Assembly: GCA_900545905.1 (NCBI GenBank)
Contig: URBA01000125.1
Coordinates: 1-5,083 of the forward strand
Direction: 5' to 3'
DNA from: an uncultured Collinsella sp.
GTDB taxonomy: Bacteria > Actinomycetota > Coriobacteriia > Coriobacteriales > Coriobacteriaceae
DNA: 5,083 bases
Of this stretch, positions 5,058-5,083 are shown one piece after another (position 1 is the first letter of the stretch; each line of letters begins with the position of its first letter). A program made the position numbers and the translations under genes. Below the pieces are notes generated by a model. That model saw nothing but the letters and a program-made list of their open reading frames with translations. It ran no database searches and was not told the DNA's origin.

Positions 5058-5083
5058 CTGTCTCTTATACACATCTGACGCTG
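5058..5083 (-). other. Nextera Read 1-side adapter (artefact)
   Basis: Bases 5058-5076 are the Tn5 mosaic end in reverse complement, CTGTCTCTTATACACATCT. Bases 5077-5083, GACGCTG, are the first 7 bases of the complemented Read 1 tail. Genomic sequence ends at about base 5057. Confidence 0.98.

Noticed and set aside
1..5083. Composite transposon bounded by 19-bp mosaic-end inverted repeats
   Set aside because: The mosaic ends are those of the in vitro Nextera transposase and are attached to adapter tails and an index, so they are library artefacts.

Overview
This is a complete short-read contig rather than a piece cut from a finished genome. Both ends are Illumina Nextera adapter: bases 1-44 are P7-side adapter including an i7 index, and bases 5058-5083 are the start of the Read 1 side adapter in reverse complement. 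Genuine genomic DNA therefore runs from 45 to 5057. The GC-rich, G/C-ending codons and the character of the proteins suggest a high-GC Gram-positive gut anaerobe, most likely a Coriobacteriia member of Collinsella type. That assignment rests on general recognition, not on a search.

Layout. On the plus strand is a U32-family peptidase-like protein (46-2055) whose N-terminus is cut off by the contig end. It is followed 15 bases later by a RluA-type pseudouridine synthase (2071-2730). If the U32 protein acts like its relative RlhA, which is needed for a 23S rRNA hydroxylation, this pair would be a small RNA-modification operon. On the minus strand, transcribed toward the first pair, are a Gfo/Idh/MocA-family NAD(P)-dependent oxidoreductase (4676-3597) and, 3 bases downstream, a DeoR/GlpR-type repressor (3593-2847). 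They form a tight two-gene operon in which the repressor's Shine-Dalgarno is built from the last codons of the dehydrogenase. This looks like a sugar or polyol catabolic pair with its own regulator; the substrate cannot be told from the sequence.

The convergent gap 2731-2846 holds two strong hairpins, the first a probable bidirectional terminator. The gene-free right end, 4677-5057, holds the leader of the dehydrogenase operon. This contains helically spaced TGCGT/ACGCA boxes arranged as a large imperfect dyad, a likely operator or promoter region. Beyond it are two further hairpins and a short tail-like reading frame.

Most interesting non-coding signal: three hairpins (2729-2769, 4938-4968, 5008-5036) have unrelated stems but each a 13-base loop with the shared core GGGAC...TTA. 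This looks like a dispersed hairpin repeat family, REP-like, with conserved loops and free stems. I see no defence island, CRISPR array, tRNA, rRNA or intact transposase. The genes themselves are ordinary.
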